From: Planococcus sp. MB-3u-03
Lineage (GTDB): Bacteria; Bacillota; Bacilli; Bacillales_A; Planococcaceae
Direction: 5' to 3'
Assembly: GCF_002833405.1 (NCBI RefSeq)
Contig: NZ_CP025123.1
Coordinates: forward strand, 1-64,000
DNA: 64,000 bases
Under the pieces are notes generated by a model, which saw only the letters and a program-made list of their open reading frames with translations, did no database searches and was not told where the DNA came from. Made by a program: the position numbers and the translations under genes. Positions within the stretch are counted from its first letter, which is position 1; the number at the start of each line of letters is the position of its first letter. This document shows, in pieces, positions 1 through 9,034 of the stretch.

Positions 1-3
1 TAG

Positions 4-549
4 ATGAAGAAAGTAACGCTTTGCTTTAAACCGGTAAGTATTCAAACGTCTGGAAATTCAACTGAAGCTTTAATCGAGAATGCCAAAATGAAATTTATAG
101 AGCAATTGGCTTCTAAAGATTTGCTTCAAGTAGATTCGTATAGCGTAAGCGTTGCGACACCTTTAAGTTACGACACTGTATCCGTTGGCCAAATTGTAGA
201 AAGTCTTGATGGAACGCCAGGGATAATTTTTCAAGTAAACAAATCCACCATTGAGGTTTCTTTTGCTAGTGGATTGGTAGTTAGCGGATCTCCCGCTTTA
301 TTTAAACCTTCTGATTGTGCATTTAGAAAGGCGCGTAAATGCCGAACTTTTGAAGAAAAGCAGAACAATATTTGGGCTGCCGGTGTTACAGGTTATATAA
401 TGACGGATTTTGGCCCAGTCTCAGTGATTATCGGCAAGAAATCGCGAGATAAGGTTACTGCTCATATCATTGGTGAGAAGAAGACTGAAAAGCTCAGAGC
501 AGATGAAGCAGAACGGTTCATTAAAGACGAGCCATATCACTTCACTTAA
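4..549 (+). CDS. Hypothetical protein, 181 aa
   Basis: I do not recognise this protein. It is soluble, with no signal peptide or membrane segment. An in-frame TAG lies directly before the ATG, so the reading frame cannot extend further upstream. Its ribosome binding site would lie outside the window. The middle of the protein is rich in short beta-type stretches and the C-terminus is charged (many K, E, D). It is followed by a gap of about 70 bases and then two further small unknown genes in the same direction. No function is proposed. Confidence 0.6.
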   Translation: MKKVTLCFKPVSIQTSGNSTEALIENAKMKFIEQLASKDLLQVDSYSVSVATPLSYDTVSVGQIVESLDGTPGIIFQVNKSTIEVSFASGLVVSGSPALFKPSDCAFRKARKCRTFEEKQNNIWAAGVTGYIMTDFGPVSVIIGKKSRDKVTAHIIGEKKTEKLRADEAERFIKDEPYHFT

Positions 550-617
550 GGCTTAACCTTGCCCATGTCCCCTCTTTTAGAGCGAACCACAATGGCTGAC
601 AGTGAGAGGAGAATATT

Positions 618-1139
618 ATGCCGATTTATCGAGTTACGATGAACAATACCAAATCCAGTGGAGATAAATACGATCCGAATTTCAAATATGGTATCAGTCA
701 CTACCATATAAACAGTGAGACTATGATGGATGCAATTTCACTAGCCGAAAGCCGCTTTGCAGGAAATTGCGAGGCGGTTATCAAGAGAGAGTTAACGGAC
801 AATTCTTATAGCGTAGATGATATGGTTTCCCAGGAAAATTATGAACTAATTACTACTGAAGGTAGCCCTAGTGATACAATAATATATAGAAAAGATGGGA
901 ATATCCTGCATGTTCTACTTCGAGGAAAAGACTTCAAAGAACGAGGTTCAGCATTTTGGTACGACCTATCTGTAGTCGATTTAATACGCGAGGCTGGCCT
1001 ACAAGAAGAATCTCCTGTCCTAACGCTTAATGATCTGGAAGAGCTTAGTATTGAAATATATAAAATTGTAAAAGAGACCCAAATTCCCGCTATCTTTGAT
1101 GGGAAAATGGGACGCAAAAATCCGGAAAGAAAGGAATGA
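618..1139 (+). CDS. Hypothetical protein, 173 aa
   Basis: Unrecognised soluble protein. The start is well supported: GAGAGGAG lies 6-13 bases before the ATG. The last codons overlap the next gene by an ATGA junction (1136-1139), so the two are probably translationally coupled. The C-terminus is basic (KMGRKNPERKE). The bases just upstream contain AGCGAACCAC, which also occurs upstream of the small gene at 3915, so the two may share an upstream sequence. Confidence 0.65.
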   Translation: MPIYRVTMNNTKSSGDKYDPNFKYGISHYHINSETMMDAISLAESRFAGNCEAVIKRELTDNSYSVDDMVSQENYELITTEGSPSDTIIYRKDGNILHVLLRGKDFKERGSAFWYDLSVVDLIREAGLQEESPVLTLNDLEELSIEIYKIVKETQIPAIFDGKMGRKNPERKE

Positions 1140-1396
1140 GTATTATGGAAGAACCGGAAGATTATGAGATAAGTAGAGAAAAACTCAATGATTACGAAAT
1201 AGCAAAGTTAAATGCAACCTTTAAAAAAATTAATCGTGAAAAAATTGCCTTTATTACTGGTGATATTGTTATCACCGAAGATAATAAGTCACATAAATTT
1301 GAAGAACCTCTGTCTGAGACAGAGACTTTGGATATAATTCAAAAATGGCGTATTAAATCACTCTATCCGGTTGAAAGTTCTTTCGACTTTAAATGA
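1136..1396 (+). CDS. Hypothetical protein, 86 aa
   Basis: Small acidic unknown protein that starts inside the stop of the preceding gene (ATGA overlap), with GAAAGGAA upstream as ribosome binding site. There is no membrane segment or known motif. It is the last gene of the short operon and is followed by a rho-independent terminator at about 1414-1445. Confidence 0.6.
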   Translation: MSIMEEPEDYEISREKLNDYEIAKLNATFKKINREKIAFITGDIVITEDNKSHKFEEPLSETETLDIIQKWRIKSLYPVESSFDFK

Positions 1397-1413
1397 AATG
1401 GACTTTCTACACG

Positions 1414-1445
1414 CTCCCCCTACTTGTTTCGTAGAGGGAGTTTTT
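1414..1445 (+). terminator. Rho-independent terminator after the first small operon
   Basis: CTCCCCCTAC and GTAGAGGGAG form a stem of about 10 bp, followed by TTTTT. It lies just after the stop of the 86-aa gene. Confidence 0.8.
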
Positions 1446-1531
1446 AATATATGTTTGTGGATGGTAATATAACGATAGATAGCTACTAAAAGTTTCTTAT
1501 TAGCCTTTTACTATGTTGGAGGTAGTTAAAT

Positions 1532-2116
1532 GTGATTTTACCAAATTTGAAATTATTACATTCGAATATGAAAGAACAACAAATTAAAAGCTAAATTTCA
1601 ACCAAAATTAGCGGTATTGTTTTAATAATATTTTTATTGATTCTATTCCTTACAAACTGGCAATCGGAGTAAGAGACAAAACCTTATTTCGAAGTCCCAG
1701 TTAGTTCGGAGTTTACAATTCGTCCTTTTCTTGGAGATAAATATGGAGATATATGCAAAATACTTGGATTGAAATACGATAAGAATAATCCCTATAGTCC
1801 AAAAAAGTTCTTTGAGAGTATTAATGTAGGGATACCTTCGAAAGTCAGCCTAAAGGATGTGCCATTGCCTCATGAAATAGCACCGTACCGCAGCCATGTT
1901 GACCAACCAGAAAAGATTTATTTTAAAGGATGGTGGGATAACGACTTAAGAGGTGAGAAAGTCCAAGAGTCAAACTTAGAGAAAACACGTGCCCTATTAG
2001 ATGAAGAAGCATATAAAATGTGTAAGAAGCACAATATGAGTTCTCAATGGTCTGATAAGAGTACCGACGAAAAAATGGTTACCTCATTCTGGAAAAATAC
2101 TAAAAAGAAAACTTAA
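1532..2116 (+). pseudogene. Broken gene for a small membrane-anchored protein (two in-frame TAA)
   Basis: A good ribosome binding site (TTGGAGG) precedes a GTG at 1532. Reading on in that single frame gives a short N-terminus, a TAA (about 1592), a clear transmembrane segment (ISGIVLIIFLLILFL), a second TAA (about 1670), and then the open stretch that ends at 2116. The two halves fit one protein: a cytoplasmic tail, one membrane segment and an external domain of roughly 140 residues. The open part alone would have to start at TTG 1769 with no ribosome binding site. At the second stop, glutamine (CAA) would fit the context. The family was not recognised. Confidence 0.6.
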
Positions 2117-2129
2117 GGAGGAAACTTTA

Positions 2130-3679
2130 TTGGACAATTCTTTTCAAAAAAGACACTTTGCCTCCCGATATAACTACATGAGTACATGGCTTACCTATTC
2201 TCAATTATTTGATCGCAAGGCTTCTAAGGACGAAATAATAGCTGATATACAGCGTTTCAAATTATCGGAAGCTTTGATTATTTTAGCTAAATTTTCTGTG
2301 CTGGATGAAAAAGGAAAAAGAAAATTAATGGAGTATTTAGGTCCTCAAATGAGAAGTCAATTTTTTGTACGCAATACAGAACCAGTCGTCTTAATTACTG
2401 TGTTATATAGCTTCAAATGGTTTCTCGCTTATGGAACTGAAAATCCGCATTATGCCTTCACTACTAGTCAATCAAAACTGGATAATCTGTTAACTACAAT
2501 TTTAAAAATTGCTGATTTAATAGAGGACGAAACCGACAATACTAATGATATCAATATTGAAAATCAAGTTTTGAAAGCCTCTCTATTTAGTCTTCCCGGA
2601 GAAATGGATCAAGGAATAATTAGACAACATCTAATGTTCGAGGATATTGCTAGAAAAGCAGATGACTCCGATAGCTACATCGATATCCACTCTATTTTTG
2701 AAAGAGAGTATGGTTATTCTATGAAACAATACGTCAGCACTGTCTTTTCATTAGAGCAACTTGTAGTACAGGGAGTAACATTAGAAAACCTTACTAATTT
2801 TCGTCCGTGGGGTATAAAGCCTTCGATGTACTTTAATGAATCTCAAATGAAGGATATTGCTTTAAAAATAACAGAAGAACTATCTACAAACATTGATTTA
2901 CTAAGAAATTGGGCGAAAAGACCCTCAATAATCCATACGATTATGAGCAATTATTGAAAACTCCTTTATTAAAGGTTAATGAATTTATAATTCCTATTTC
3001 GGATGCCTTTATCCAACAAGCCTTATTTGATGGACTTTATTTTAAGATAAATACGGCTTGCAAAATGAATCAAAAGGATTTCCCAATTCTTCGGTAAAAT
3101 TTTCGAGAAATATGTTCAAAAGTTTTACAGTCATCTGTTGAAGAATCCGAAAACTGAACTATCAGTATATAAATGAATTTTACTCAAAGATAAAACAAAT
3201 AATTGGTCGTCCGATGCTTTTGTTAAACTTGGAAAGGCTTTATTGATAGTAGAGTGCAAAAGCGGGAGAATACTAAAAGAAACAAAAGTATCCGCAGATC
3301 GGGAAAAGGAAATGATAAATTCAAAATATACGCTTTAGAAGCAATAAGACAAGCCAATAATGCATATGAAGCCGCACTTCAGCATAACTCAGGGAAGTTT
3401 AAGCAAGTAGAACAAGTCGCAATTATTTCAGTTTCGATGCAGTCCTTTCCTAAATTACCAACGTACAATCAAATGCTCGAACAGTTAAAACCTGAATTAC
3501 ACTCTCATGTTAAAATTATAGATTATATAGGTTTGTCGGACTTAGAGATCCTTGCTTCAGTAATAAGTCAGAATGATTCTTCTGTTTTAATTATATTGAG
3601 TCAAAAGGCTGATAACGAATACATCTCCTATTACGAATTTCATAACGAATTTCATAACGAATTTCACAAAATGAACTAA
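2130..3679 (+). pseudogene. Frameshifted gene for a protein with a nuclease-like ECK motif
   Basis: The gene starts at a TTG with a strong AAGGAGGAAA ribosome binding site and runs open for 275 codons. It then continues in other frames. A shift near 2907 restores LGEKTLNNPYDYEQLLK, another lies near 3090, an in-frame TGA near 3172 and a further shift near 3322. The segment around 3200-3270 reads SSDAFVKLGKALLIVECKSG, which resembles the D-x(n)-E-x-K core of PD-(D/E)xK nucleases. At least two of the breaks (about 2907 and 3322) are mended by adding one base to a short A or T run. The likely intact product is about 510 aa. The nuclease assignment is inference from one motif. Confidence 0.55.
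3634..3667 (+). repeat. Three tandem copies of a 12-bp unit
   Basis: GAATTTCATAAC is repeated almost three times at the 3' end of the broken gene and would encode repeated EFHN residues. This looks like a slippage-type expansion. Confidence 0.7.
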
Positions 3680-3914
3680 CAAAATTTCTTAACGAAGTAC
3701 TTAATACAGCGAACGCAGCTATTACAGAGACATTTTTGGTCCTTCTTAATATGCGCTAAAATTCTATTTAGCGTAATGTTTGACCATTTTGACCATTTCA
3801 AAGGGATTTTCATTAATTGCTTGAACATCTCGAAAGAATAATTAACATGCTCTCTCCTCACAGCGAACCACTATCATCAAGATTTTAAGAGTGTCCTGGA
3901 AAGGAAGTATTATA

Positions 3915-4205
3915 ATGAACTTTATTTATAAAAAAGTAGAACCTAATATTATGTCGGGAATAGACGATGCCGGTTTACCCTTGTGGATTGCTAAAATTAT
4001 TGGCAGTAATGACGATAAGGAATATATTCAGCTTGTAACTATAGAAGCTACTGGATGGGCCCTGGACAGAGAAATAATCTTCAATATCTCTTTTCGTTTT
4101 CCAGAAATGAAAGAACAACGCGGAATCAATAGGCTTATAGAAGAAGCTTCCTCTAAAATTAAGATAGAAGTGGAAAAATACTTTGATGAGGCATGGAGTA
4201 AATAA
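3915..4205 (+). CDS. Hypothetical protein, 96 aa
   Basis: Small unknown soluble protein. I chose the ATG at 3915 rather than an upstream non-ATG start because AAAGGAAG sits 8 bases before it. The C-terminal half is predicted helical and charged (RLIEEASSKIKIEVEKYFDEAW). It stands alone between the broken gene region and the recombinase gene. No function can be given. Confidence 0.6.
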   Translation: MNFIYKKVEPNIMSGIDDAGLPLWIAKIIGSNDDKEYIQLVTIEATGWALDREIIFNISFRFPEMKEQRGINRLIEEASSKIKIEVEKYFDEAWSK

Positions 4206-4274
4206 TATGTAAAAGATTTAACCAATTATATTCAAACTTGATTAATACCTTATTAAAAGTTAGGAAGTGATCGC

Positions 4275-5393
4275 TTGCCCGCTCCAACTAGAAAGACCAT
4301 CATTGCCGAACAACATATTGAGAAAGCCATCCAGCACATGCCTTTTTATGTCGTTGAGTACATCCGAGCTAAGAAGCGGGCCACCCTCTCCCCTCGCACG
4401 CTGAGCGGCTATTTACACGACTACAAGCGATTCTTCGACTGGTTAAGGCAAGAAGGCTTTACGACCGCTGAACGCAATGCTGATATCCCCTATACTGTCC
4501 TGGAAACCCTTAAAAAGACAGATGTTGAAATGTTCATCGAAATGCTGATGGAAGAAAAAATCCAAAAGCGAGAAGGTGTTTATGTTCAACGAACACTCGA
4601 AAGCACCACCCGTTTTATCCAGTCGTTAAAATCATTGTTTAACTATTTAACTCAAGAAAGCGAAGACGAAGACGGCGAATGTTATTTTTATCGAAACGTG
4701 ATGTCGAAAATAAAATCTCCTAAAAAAATGGAGTCAGCTGCATCCCGCTCCAAGCGCATTAGTGCGAATATGCTAAATGGAAGTGAACCAGCCGATTTCA
4801 TGAATTTCTTGCGTTATGACTATGTGAAAACTTTAACTTCTAGACAAGCGGCGCGCTTTGAGCACAATCGCCTTCGAGATATCGCTATTCTTTCCCTATT
4901 ACTCGGTAGCGGGATTCGCGTAAATGAAGCTGCTGGATTGCTCACTACTGATTTAGATATGCTTCATGCAGATGTAAGAGTGCAGCGTAAAGGTAATAAA
5001 TTAGATACCGTCAGTATTACGACCACCGCTATGCATGACATTCAAAACTACTTAGCTGTACGGGAACAATTATATAAACCGGATCCGAAGAATTTATACA
5101 TGTTTCTTACGAAATACCGTGGAAAAGCAAATCCCATAAGCGTGGAATCCATTGAAAAAATTGTTAAAAAGTATACAGTGGCTTTCACAAAGGGAAGAGA
5201 AATGAGTCCTCATAAGATGCGTAATTCATTCGCAAAAAGCTTCCTGGATAGCGGCGGCTCACTGATAGCTCTCAGAGATCAGCTTGGCCACAATTCGATT
5301 GAAACCACTGCCTTGTATACAAACTTCACTCAAGAGGAACAGCGTGTTGTTCTGCGTGCTATGGATAGCGTTCAAACCACAGATAAAGAATAA
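4275..5393 (+). CDS. XerS-like tyrosine recombinase, 372 aa
   Basis: Site-specific tyrosine recombinase, probably for multimer resolution or integration. The N-terminal SAM-like core-binding domain covers residues about 20-150 (LSPRTLSGYLHDYKRFFDWL). The catalytic domain has all expected residues: R215 in GSGIRVNEA, K near 239-242 in RKGNKLD, H313 and R316 in SPHKMR, H339 in LGH and Y348 in ALYTNF. The length and the long insert between domains resemble XerS-type single recombinases more than XerC/D. It starts at TTG with AGGAAGTGA upstream. It converges on the EAL gene across a shared terminator. No dif-like target was identified. Confidence 0.85.
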   Translation: MPAPTRKTIIAEQHIEKAIQHMPFYVVEYIRAKKRATLSPRTLSGYLHDYKRFFDWLRQEGFTTAERNADIPYTVLETLKKTDVEMFIEMLMEEKIQKREGVYVQRTLESTTRFIQSLKSLFNYLTQESEDEDGECYFYRNVMSKIKSPKKMESAASRSKRISANMLNGSEPADFMNFLRYDYVKTLTSRQAARFEHNRLRDIAILSLLLGSGIRVNEAAGLLTTDLDMLHADVRVQRKGNKLDTVSITTTAMHDIQNYLAVREQLYKPDPKNLYMFLTKYRGKANPISVESIEKIVKKYTVAFTKGREMSPHKMRNSFAKSFLDSGGSLIALRDQLGHNSIETTALYTNFTQEEQRVVLRAMDSVQTTDKE

Positions 5394-5425
5394 AAAAGGA
5401 GCGGCTACAATAGCCCTCCTTTTTG
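5394..5425. terminator. Bidirectional terminator between recombinase and EAL genes
   Basis: AAAAAGGAGCGGCTA and TAGCCCTCCTTTTT form a stem flanked by A and T runs, so it can serve both converging genes. Confidence 0.8.
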
Positions 5426-5428
5426 CAT

Positions 5429-6226
5429 TTAAGATGGAATGAAGAAAATGGATTCCCTCTCTATAATATCTTTTAAAAACAATGGTCTACTCAAATAGTA
5501 ACCCTGTATATCGTCAACACCTATTTCCTTCAATAGCTGATATTGTTCTTTTGTCTCTACTCCTTCCGCCACTACGCGGATATGCAATTTACGAGCTAAG
5601 TATAGAACGGACTCAACAATTGCAATCTTTCTCGGGTTGTCAGTAAGTTTGCGAATCAACGCAACATCAAGCTTTAGAACGTTGAAGGAAGTTCCGATTA
5701 AATAGTCCAGCGAAGAAAAACCGGTACCAAAATCATCAATGGCAATTAGAAATCCTTTTTCATTACAGTCTTCTAAAAATTTGAAAGCACGTTCGTCAAG
5801 CATTGATGATTCCGTGATTTCCAAACAAATTTCAGAAAATGAAATATTGTGCTGTTTCAACTCACTCGTTAAATACGATAAAAATGGATCTTCCTCTTGG
5901 TAAATAAAGATGAATGGAGATATATTTAGAGAAAAGAACTTCACTTGTCTGAGCTCTCTTTTCAACTTCCAGAAGTCAGCAATTAGCTGATCAATAATTA
6001 GTTCCGTAAAGCTTGAAATTAATCTTTCTTTTTCTATTACAGGAATGAACAATACTGGCGAAATCCATTCACCTTTGTGCTGCCACCTTGCCAACATCTC
6101 CAAACCTATACCTCTGTTCTTTATGTTCACGATCGGTTGATACATAAATTGAAAATCCCGCTCCCTAATACTTTCTTCCAGCGTATCCTGTAAAGTTGGC
6201 GTGTCATCATTAAATATTACGGACAA
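5429..6226 (-). CDS. EAL-domain protein (cyclic-di-GMP phosphodiesterase type)
   Basis: Single EAL domain of about 240 residues with almost nothing else. Seen: GLEMLARW (the EAL position reads EML), NISP, LEITES, DDFGTGFSSL, LKLD, VVAEGVET and QGYYLSRP. The residues for metal binding and catalysis therefore appear present, and hydrolysis of c-di-GMP to pGpG is expected. It is cytoplasmic, with no sensor or membrane domain visible. A longer reading frame exists up to 6343, but it would run through the leader hairpin at 6250-6309. The TTG at 6226 has AGGGGAAG just upstream and is preferred. A c-di-GMP enzyme beside Tad-like pilus genes is suggestive, but the link is inference. Confidence 0.85.
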   Translation of the reverse strand: MSVIFNDDTPTLQDTLEESIRERDFQFMYQPIVNIKNRGIGLEMLARWQHKGEWISPVLFIPVIEKERLISSFTELIIDQLIADFWKLKRELRQVKFFSLNISPFIFIYQEEDPFLSYLTSELKQHNISFSEICLEITESSMLDERAFKFLEDCNEKGFLIAIDDFGTGFSSLDYLIGTSFNVLKLDVALIRKLTDNPRKIAIVESVLYLARKLHIRVVAEGVETKEQYQLLKEIGVDDIQGYYLSRPLFLKDIIERESIFFIPS

Positions 6227-6249
6227 AATCGCTTCCCCTTTCTCTTCTA

Positions 6250-6309
6250 AAAAAAAGACCCCGCAAGAAATCACACTCGATATGAGTGTAATCCATGCGG
6301 GGTGCTCCC
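6250..6309 (-). promoter_or_regulatory. Attenuator-like leader of the EAL gene (RGGAGCACCCY family, copy A)
   Basis: On the minus strand GGGAGCACCCC (6309-6299) is followed by an inner hairpin (ACACTC/GAGTGT) and by GCGGGGT plus eight T. The terminator pairs ACCCCGC with GCGGGGT. It ends about 24 bases before the TTG start. The GGGAGC part is conserved with other copies although it is not paired in the terminator. Confidence 0.7.
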
Positions 6310-6364
6310 GTTTAGTATTTATTTGTATAGTAAATTTTAACACATTTATTTTCTTTCCGGTGCG

Positions 6365-6412
6365 TTGACCAAAAAATAATAAGGTGTTACAATATAATTA
6401 TATAACGTTATT
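6365..6412 (+). promoter_or_regulatory. Promoter with a possible operator shared with 58709
   Basis: TTGACC (6365-6370), a 17-base spacer and TACAAT (6388-6393) form a good vegetative-type promoter for the membrane protein gene. The bases 6386-6412, which include the -10, match 23 of 27 positions at 58709-58735, including the block ATAACGTTAT. Confidence 0.75.
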
Positions 6413-6430
6413 AAATCGGAGGTGAGCGTC

Positions 6431-7663
6431 ATGTTAAATGACCTACTATGGTACTTGGGAGCGAAGCAACAGTATGACGGACAAAAGAGTGCAGGACTTG
6501 CAGGGCTTCTTGCTCTTATACTAACTTTTATTACAGTATGGAAATGGCAAGACTGGGTTTATCCCATTGTAAATTGGAGCGGGTTAGTCAGCTTTGCAGA
6601 TCGATTGGGGCTGATTTCAGAATCCTCTCATGTGACTATGTTCAATATTTCTTCAATGGTAATTCTTCTTATTTTCACATACGCAATTTTATGCTTTGCA
6701 ACTGTATTTGTCGGTTTGCTGATTTCGTCTTTCATTTCATCCAAAGTAGGCATGGCCATAATCGGTTTCATTCTATTTCCAGTAATCATCGTACCCGCAT
6801 TGATTTTCGGCTACTTCTGGAAAAAGAAACAAGACGCCCCTCAAAAGGAATCGAAGAGTGAACGTTTTAAACATGAATTGAAAATGCAGGAGAACGAACG
6901 CTATTCAAGATGGTTGGAAAGTTACAAGAATGCCCCTGATACAGCTGAAATTACTTCAGCAACAAAAGAAATGATGGGCTTTAGACGCTCTCTTTCCACT
7001 GGAACCTTATGTGGTCCGGAGGCTCGTGCTGATGAAGTCACGCACCACTTTCAATGGGGAGATTATGTTCGTAATATCGAACCTCAGTTAGATAAACAGC
7101 GCGATAACATCATCGTCTTTAACAGCGAAACAGGTAAGTTCTCTGTGGTTTTGCCAAATCCGCTTCCTGTTATGGTTTCGACATTATTCGACAAACCTTT
7201 TGAAGATGAAGAAGTTTTGCTCAATGCGCTGCACCTGTATAAAAGTGAATTTCCGGAAGCGGATTATCACGTCTTCCCTACCTTAGAATTAGAAGTCATT
7301 AATACTGTGAATTATTCTTATCTTTCACCAGTTAAACATGCTGTAATCACTCCGTTGGCTTTTGTTGATGGGGACAAGACATATAAAAAATTTCATTTGA
7401 AAGATCAATTGAATTTCTACCGCACAATCGAGGCATTAAATGAGCGTGAAGATATACAAGAGCTTTTGAATCGTGTTAACTTAAATGCACTTCTTCTAAA
7501 TGAGATTGTCGAAGTACAAGGTATCGAGTCAAAATCCACGCAGGATCCATTCGCAAAGCCGTGGGGCAACTTAGCAACTTACAAAGACTTGTTCTCCGGT
7601 CAGATGTCTGCTGCTTTTCAGCACTTGAACAATAATGGGTATAAGTGGAGAGTGAGCAAATGA
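6431..7663 (+). CDS. Membrane protein, unknown, about 410 aa
   Basis: The N-terminal third has about three to four transmembrane segments (around residues 20-35, 70-95 and 100-130: SSMVILLIFTYAILCFATVFVGLLI and IIGFILFPVIIVPALIFGYFW). A charged linker and a cytoplasmic domain of about 260 residues with no motif I recognise follow. I chose ATG 6431 because GGAGG at 6418-6422 is correctly spaced for it. A GTG at 6422 overlaps that site. It is coupled to the next gene by ATGA overlap. It may belong to the transfer apparatus by position, but nothing proves it. Confidence 0.7.
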   Translation: MLNDLLWYLGAKQQYDGQKSAGLAGLLALILTFITVWKWQDWVYPIVNWSGLVSFADRLGLISESSHVTMFNISSMVILLIFTYAILCFATVFVGLLISSFISSKVGMAIIGFILFPVIIVPALIFGYFWKKKQDAPQKESKSERFKHELKMQENERYSRWLESYKNAPDTAEITSATKEMMGFRRSLSTGTLCGPEARADEVTHHFQWGDYVRNIEPQLDKQRDNIIVFNSETGKFSVVLPNPLPVMVSTLFDKPFEDEEVLLNALHLYKSEFPEADYHVFPTLELEVINTVNYSYLSPVKHAVITPLAFVDGDKTYKKFHLKDQLNFYRTIEALNEREDIQELLNRVNLNALLLNEIVEVQGIESKSTQDPFAKPWGNLATYKDLFSGQMSAAFQHLNNNGYKWRVSK

Positions 7664-8250
7664 ATAACGAAAGCGATAAAAGTACGGAGCAGGGCAAAAG
7701 AAGCAATGCCCAGCCAGAATTAACGCATTATATTGAGCTACTTCAAAACCATAAAGAATATTTAACCTCTGCTCGTGAATGGAATGAGTACCGAAAAGAA
7801 AACAACTTGCCACATTCACAAACGCTTATAAAAAAATTCGGTTCCTGGAATGCTGTAAAGGAATCTGTTGGAACTGAGCGCGTAAATGAGCGGCATAGGC
7901 CAGTCAAATATAATAAAGAAACGGTTATCAATATATTGAACGAACATGGTCGTCATTTAACTACAAAGTTAGATTGGGATAAGTATGCCAAAGAACATAA
8001 ATTGCCCAATTACACGGTTCTTTTCAAACGGTTGTCTGACGAAGAAATATATGATCTTACGGGATATCGGAGAGTGTTTTCGAAGGAATTGCTCGTACAA
8101 ATCATTAAAGATTACTATCCAACGACACCGCCTACAATCCGTGAGTGGAGAGAACTAGCCAAGAATGAAAAGTCTGCACCTTCTGCTAGTTTAATCATCG
8201 TTCATTTTGGTTCCTGGAAAGGCATGATCGAGTCTATTTACGACAAATGA
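7660..8250 (+). CDS. Protein of homing-endonuclease-associated repeats, 196 aa
   Basis: Three degenerate repeats of about 50-60 residues: one with SAREWNEYRKENNLPHSQTL and KKFGSWNAVKES, one with KLDWDKYAKEHKLPNYTVLF, and one with TIREWRELAKNE and VHFGSWKGMIES. This W-x-Y-...-LP-S/N-...-FGSW pattern is the repeat found beside HNH homing endonucleases (Pfam HNH_repeat), thought to bind DNA. No HNH or GIY nuclease is present, so a DNA-binding role without cleavage is likely. The start at 7660 overlaps the previous stop. It ends in a strong terminator. Confidence 0.75.
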   Translation: MNNESDKSTEQGKRSNAQPELTHYIELLQNHKEYLTSAREWNEYRKENNLPHSQTLIKKFGSWNAVKESVGTERVNERHRPVKYNKETVINILNEHGRHLTTKLDWDKYAKEHKLPNYTVLFKRLSDEEIYDLTGYRRVFSKELLVQIIKDYYPTTPPTIREWRELAKNEKSAPSASLIIVHFGSWKGMIESIYDK

Positions 8251-8280
8251 AAAGACGCCCCTTTTGAGGGCGTCTTTTTT
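8251..8280. terminator. Terminator between converging genes
   Basis: AAAAGACGCCC and GGGCGTCTTTTTT form a perfect 9-11 bp stem with A and T runs on either side. It can serve both the repeat protein gene and the T4SS operon end. Confidence 0.9.
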
Positions 8281-8289
8281 GTATGTTTA

Positions 8290-8988
8290 TCAGTTGCTTC
8301 TAAGAGAAACGAATTCGCTTAAATCTATTTGTGTATTCTTTTGATCCCCTTCTCCCATCGTTACAAAGGAAAACGGAACTTCGGTTGTTGATTTATCAGC
8401 ATACATAAAGATAATTGTTCCATTATCCGTGGTATGGTCGAACTTATCGACATTCAGTTTGTAATCCATAGAAGTTAAAGTCCCCGCTCCATTCAATTCT
8501 TTTAAGAAAGCAGCTATTTTTTTTTCACGAATTTCAAAATCCATCTCTTCTCCCCATATCTCCTGGAAGCTTTCGGGTGTTAAAGCTGTCGTTAAATAGG
8601 TACTGCTTTCGGTTGTAATCGCTCCATAGAACATTTCAAGAGCGGATAACTGTCGATCTTCCATTGAAACTTGTTCGTGTTCGTGATTGAAGGAATGCTC
8701 GAGCTCATTTTCTTCGTGACCCTCATGCCCCTCATCCCCATCTTCACTACTGGATAAATGGAATTTCAAAAACACATCAGAATCTGGTACTTTACTTAAC
8801 ACGAAGTCATTTGCTTTTTGAGTCGCTTCAACCGTGTTTTCGATTTCTTCAAGCGGTTCCTCTATCTTTACCGTTTTAACCTCTGTTTCTTTAGGAGCGG
8901 AAGAACCCAAGAACCAAATCACTAAAAGAAAAGTCATGACCACACAGCCTGAAATTATGAACCAATGTTTCATAGAGAGTTTTGTCAT
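8290..8988 (-). CDS. Membrane-anchored extracytoplasmic protein of the T4SS operon, 232 aa
   Basis: One N-terminal transmembrane segment (HWFIISGCVVMTFLLVIWFLG, residues about 8-28), a Pro/Glu linker, an acidic histidine-rich patch (DGDEGHEGHEENELEHSFNHEHE, residues about 85-107), then a C-terminal domain of about 120 residues. The layout resembles VirB8/TcpC-type assembly proteins, or a substrate-like domain after a metal-binding patch, but no family is proven. It is the last gene of the T4SS operon. Its ATG overlaps the stop of a possible 17-codon frame (8985-9038), which itself overlaps the stop of the 31-aa gene upstream. Confidence 0.7.
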   Translation of the reverse strand: MTKLSMKHWFIISGCVVMTFLLVIWFLGSSAPKETEVKTVKIEEPLEEIENTVEATQKANDFVLSKVPDSDVFLKFHLSSSEDGDEGHEGHEENELEHSFNHEHEQVSMEDRQLSALEMFYGAITTESSTYLTTALTPESFQEIWGEEMDFEIREKKIAAFLKELNGAGTLTSMDYKLNVDKFDHTTDNGTIIFMYADKSTTEVPFSFVTMGEGDQKNTQIDLSEFVSLRSN

Positions 8989-9034
8989 ATATCACCTTCT
9001 TCATTAGCATTCTTCCGAATAGAAGCAAGAATTG

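Noticed and set aside
3634..3667. Possible CRISPR or iteron array
   Set aside because: Only three 12-bp direct copies inside a coding remnant, with no spacers.
3676..3861. 61-codon open frame on the minus strand
   Set aside because: No ribosome binding site, no recognisable composition, overlaps the end of the broken gene.
6227..6343. Longer N-terminus for the EAL protein
   Set aside because: It would translate the leader terminator; the TTG at 6226 has a good ribosome binding site.
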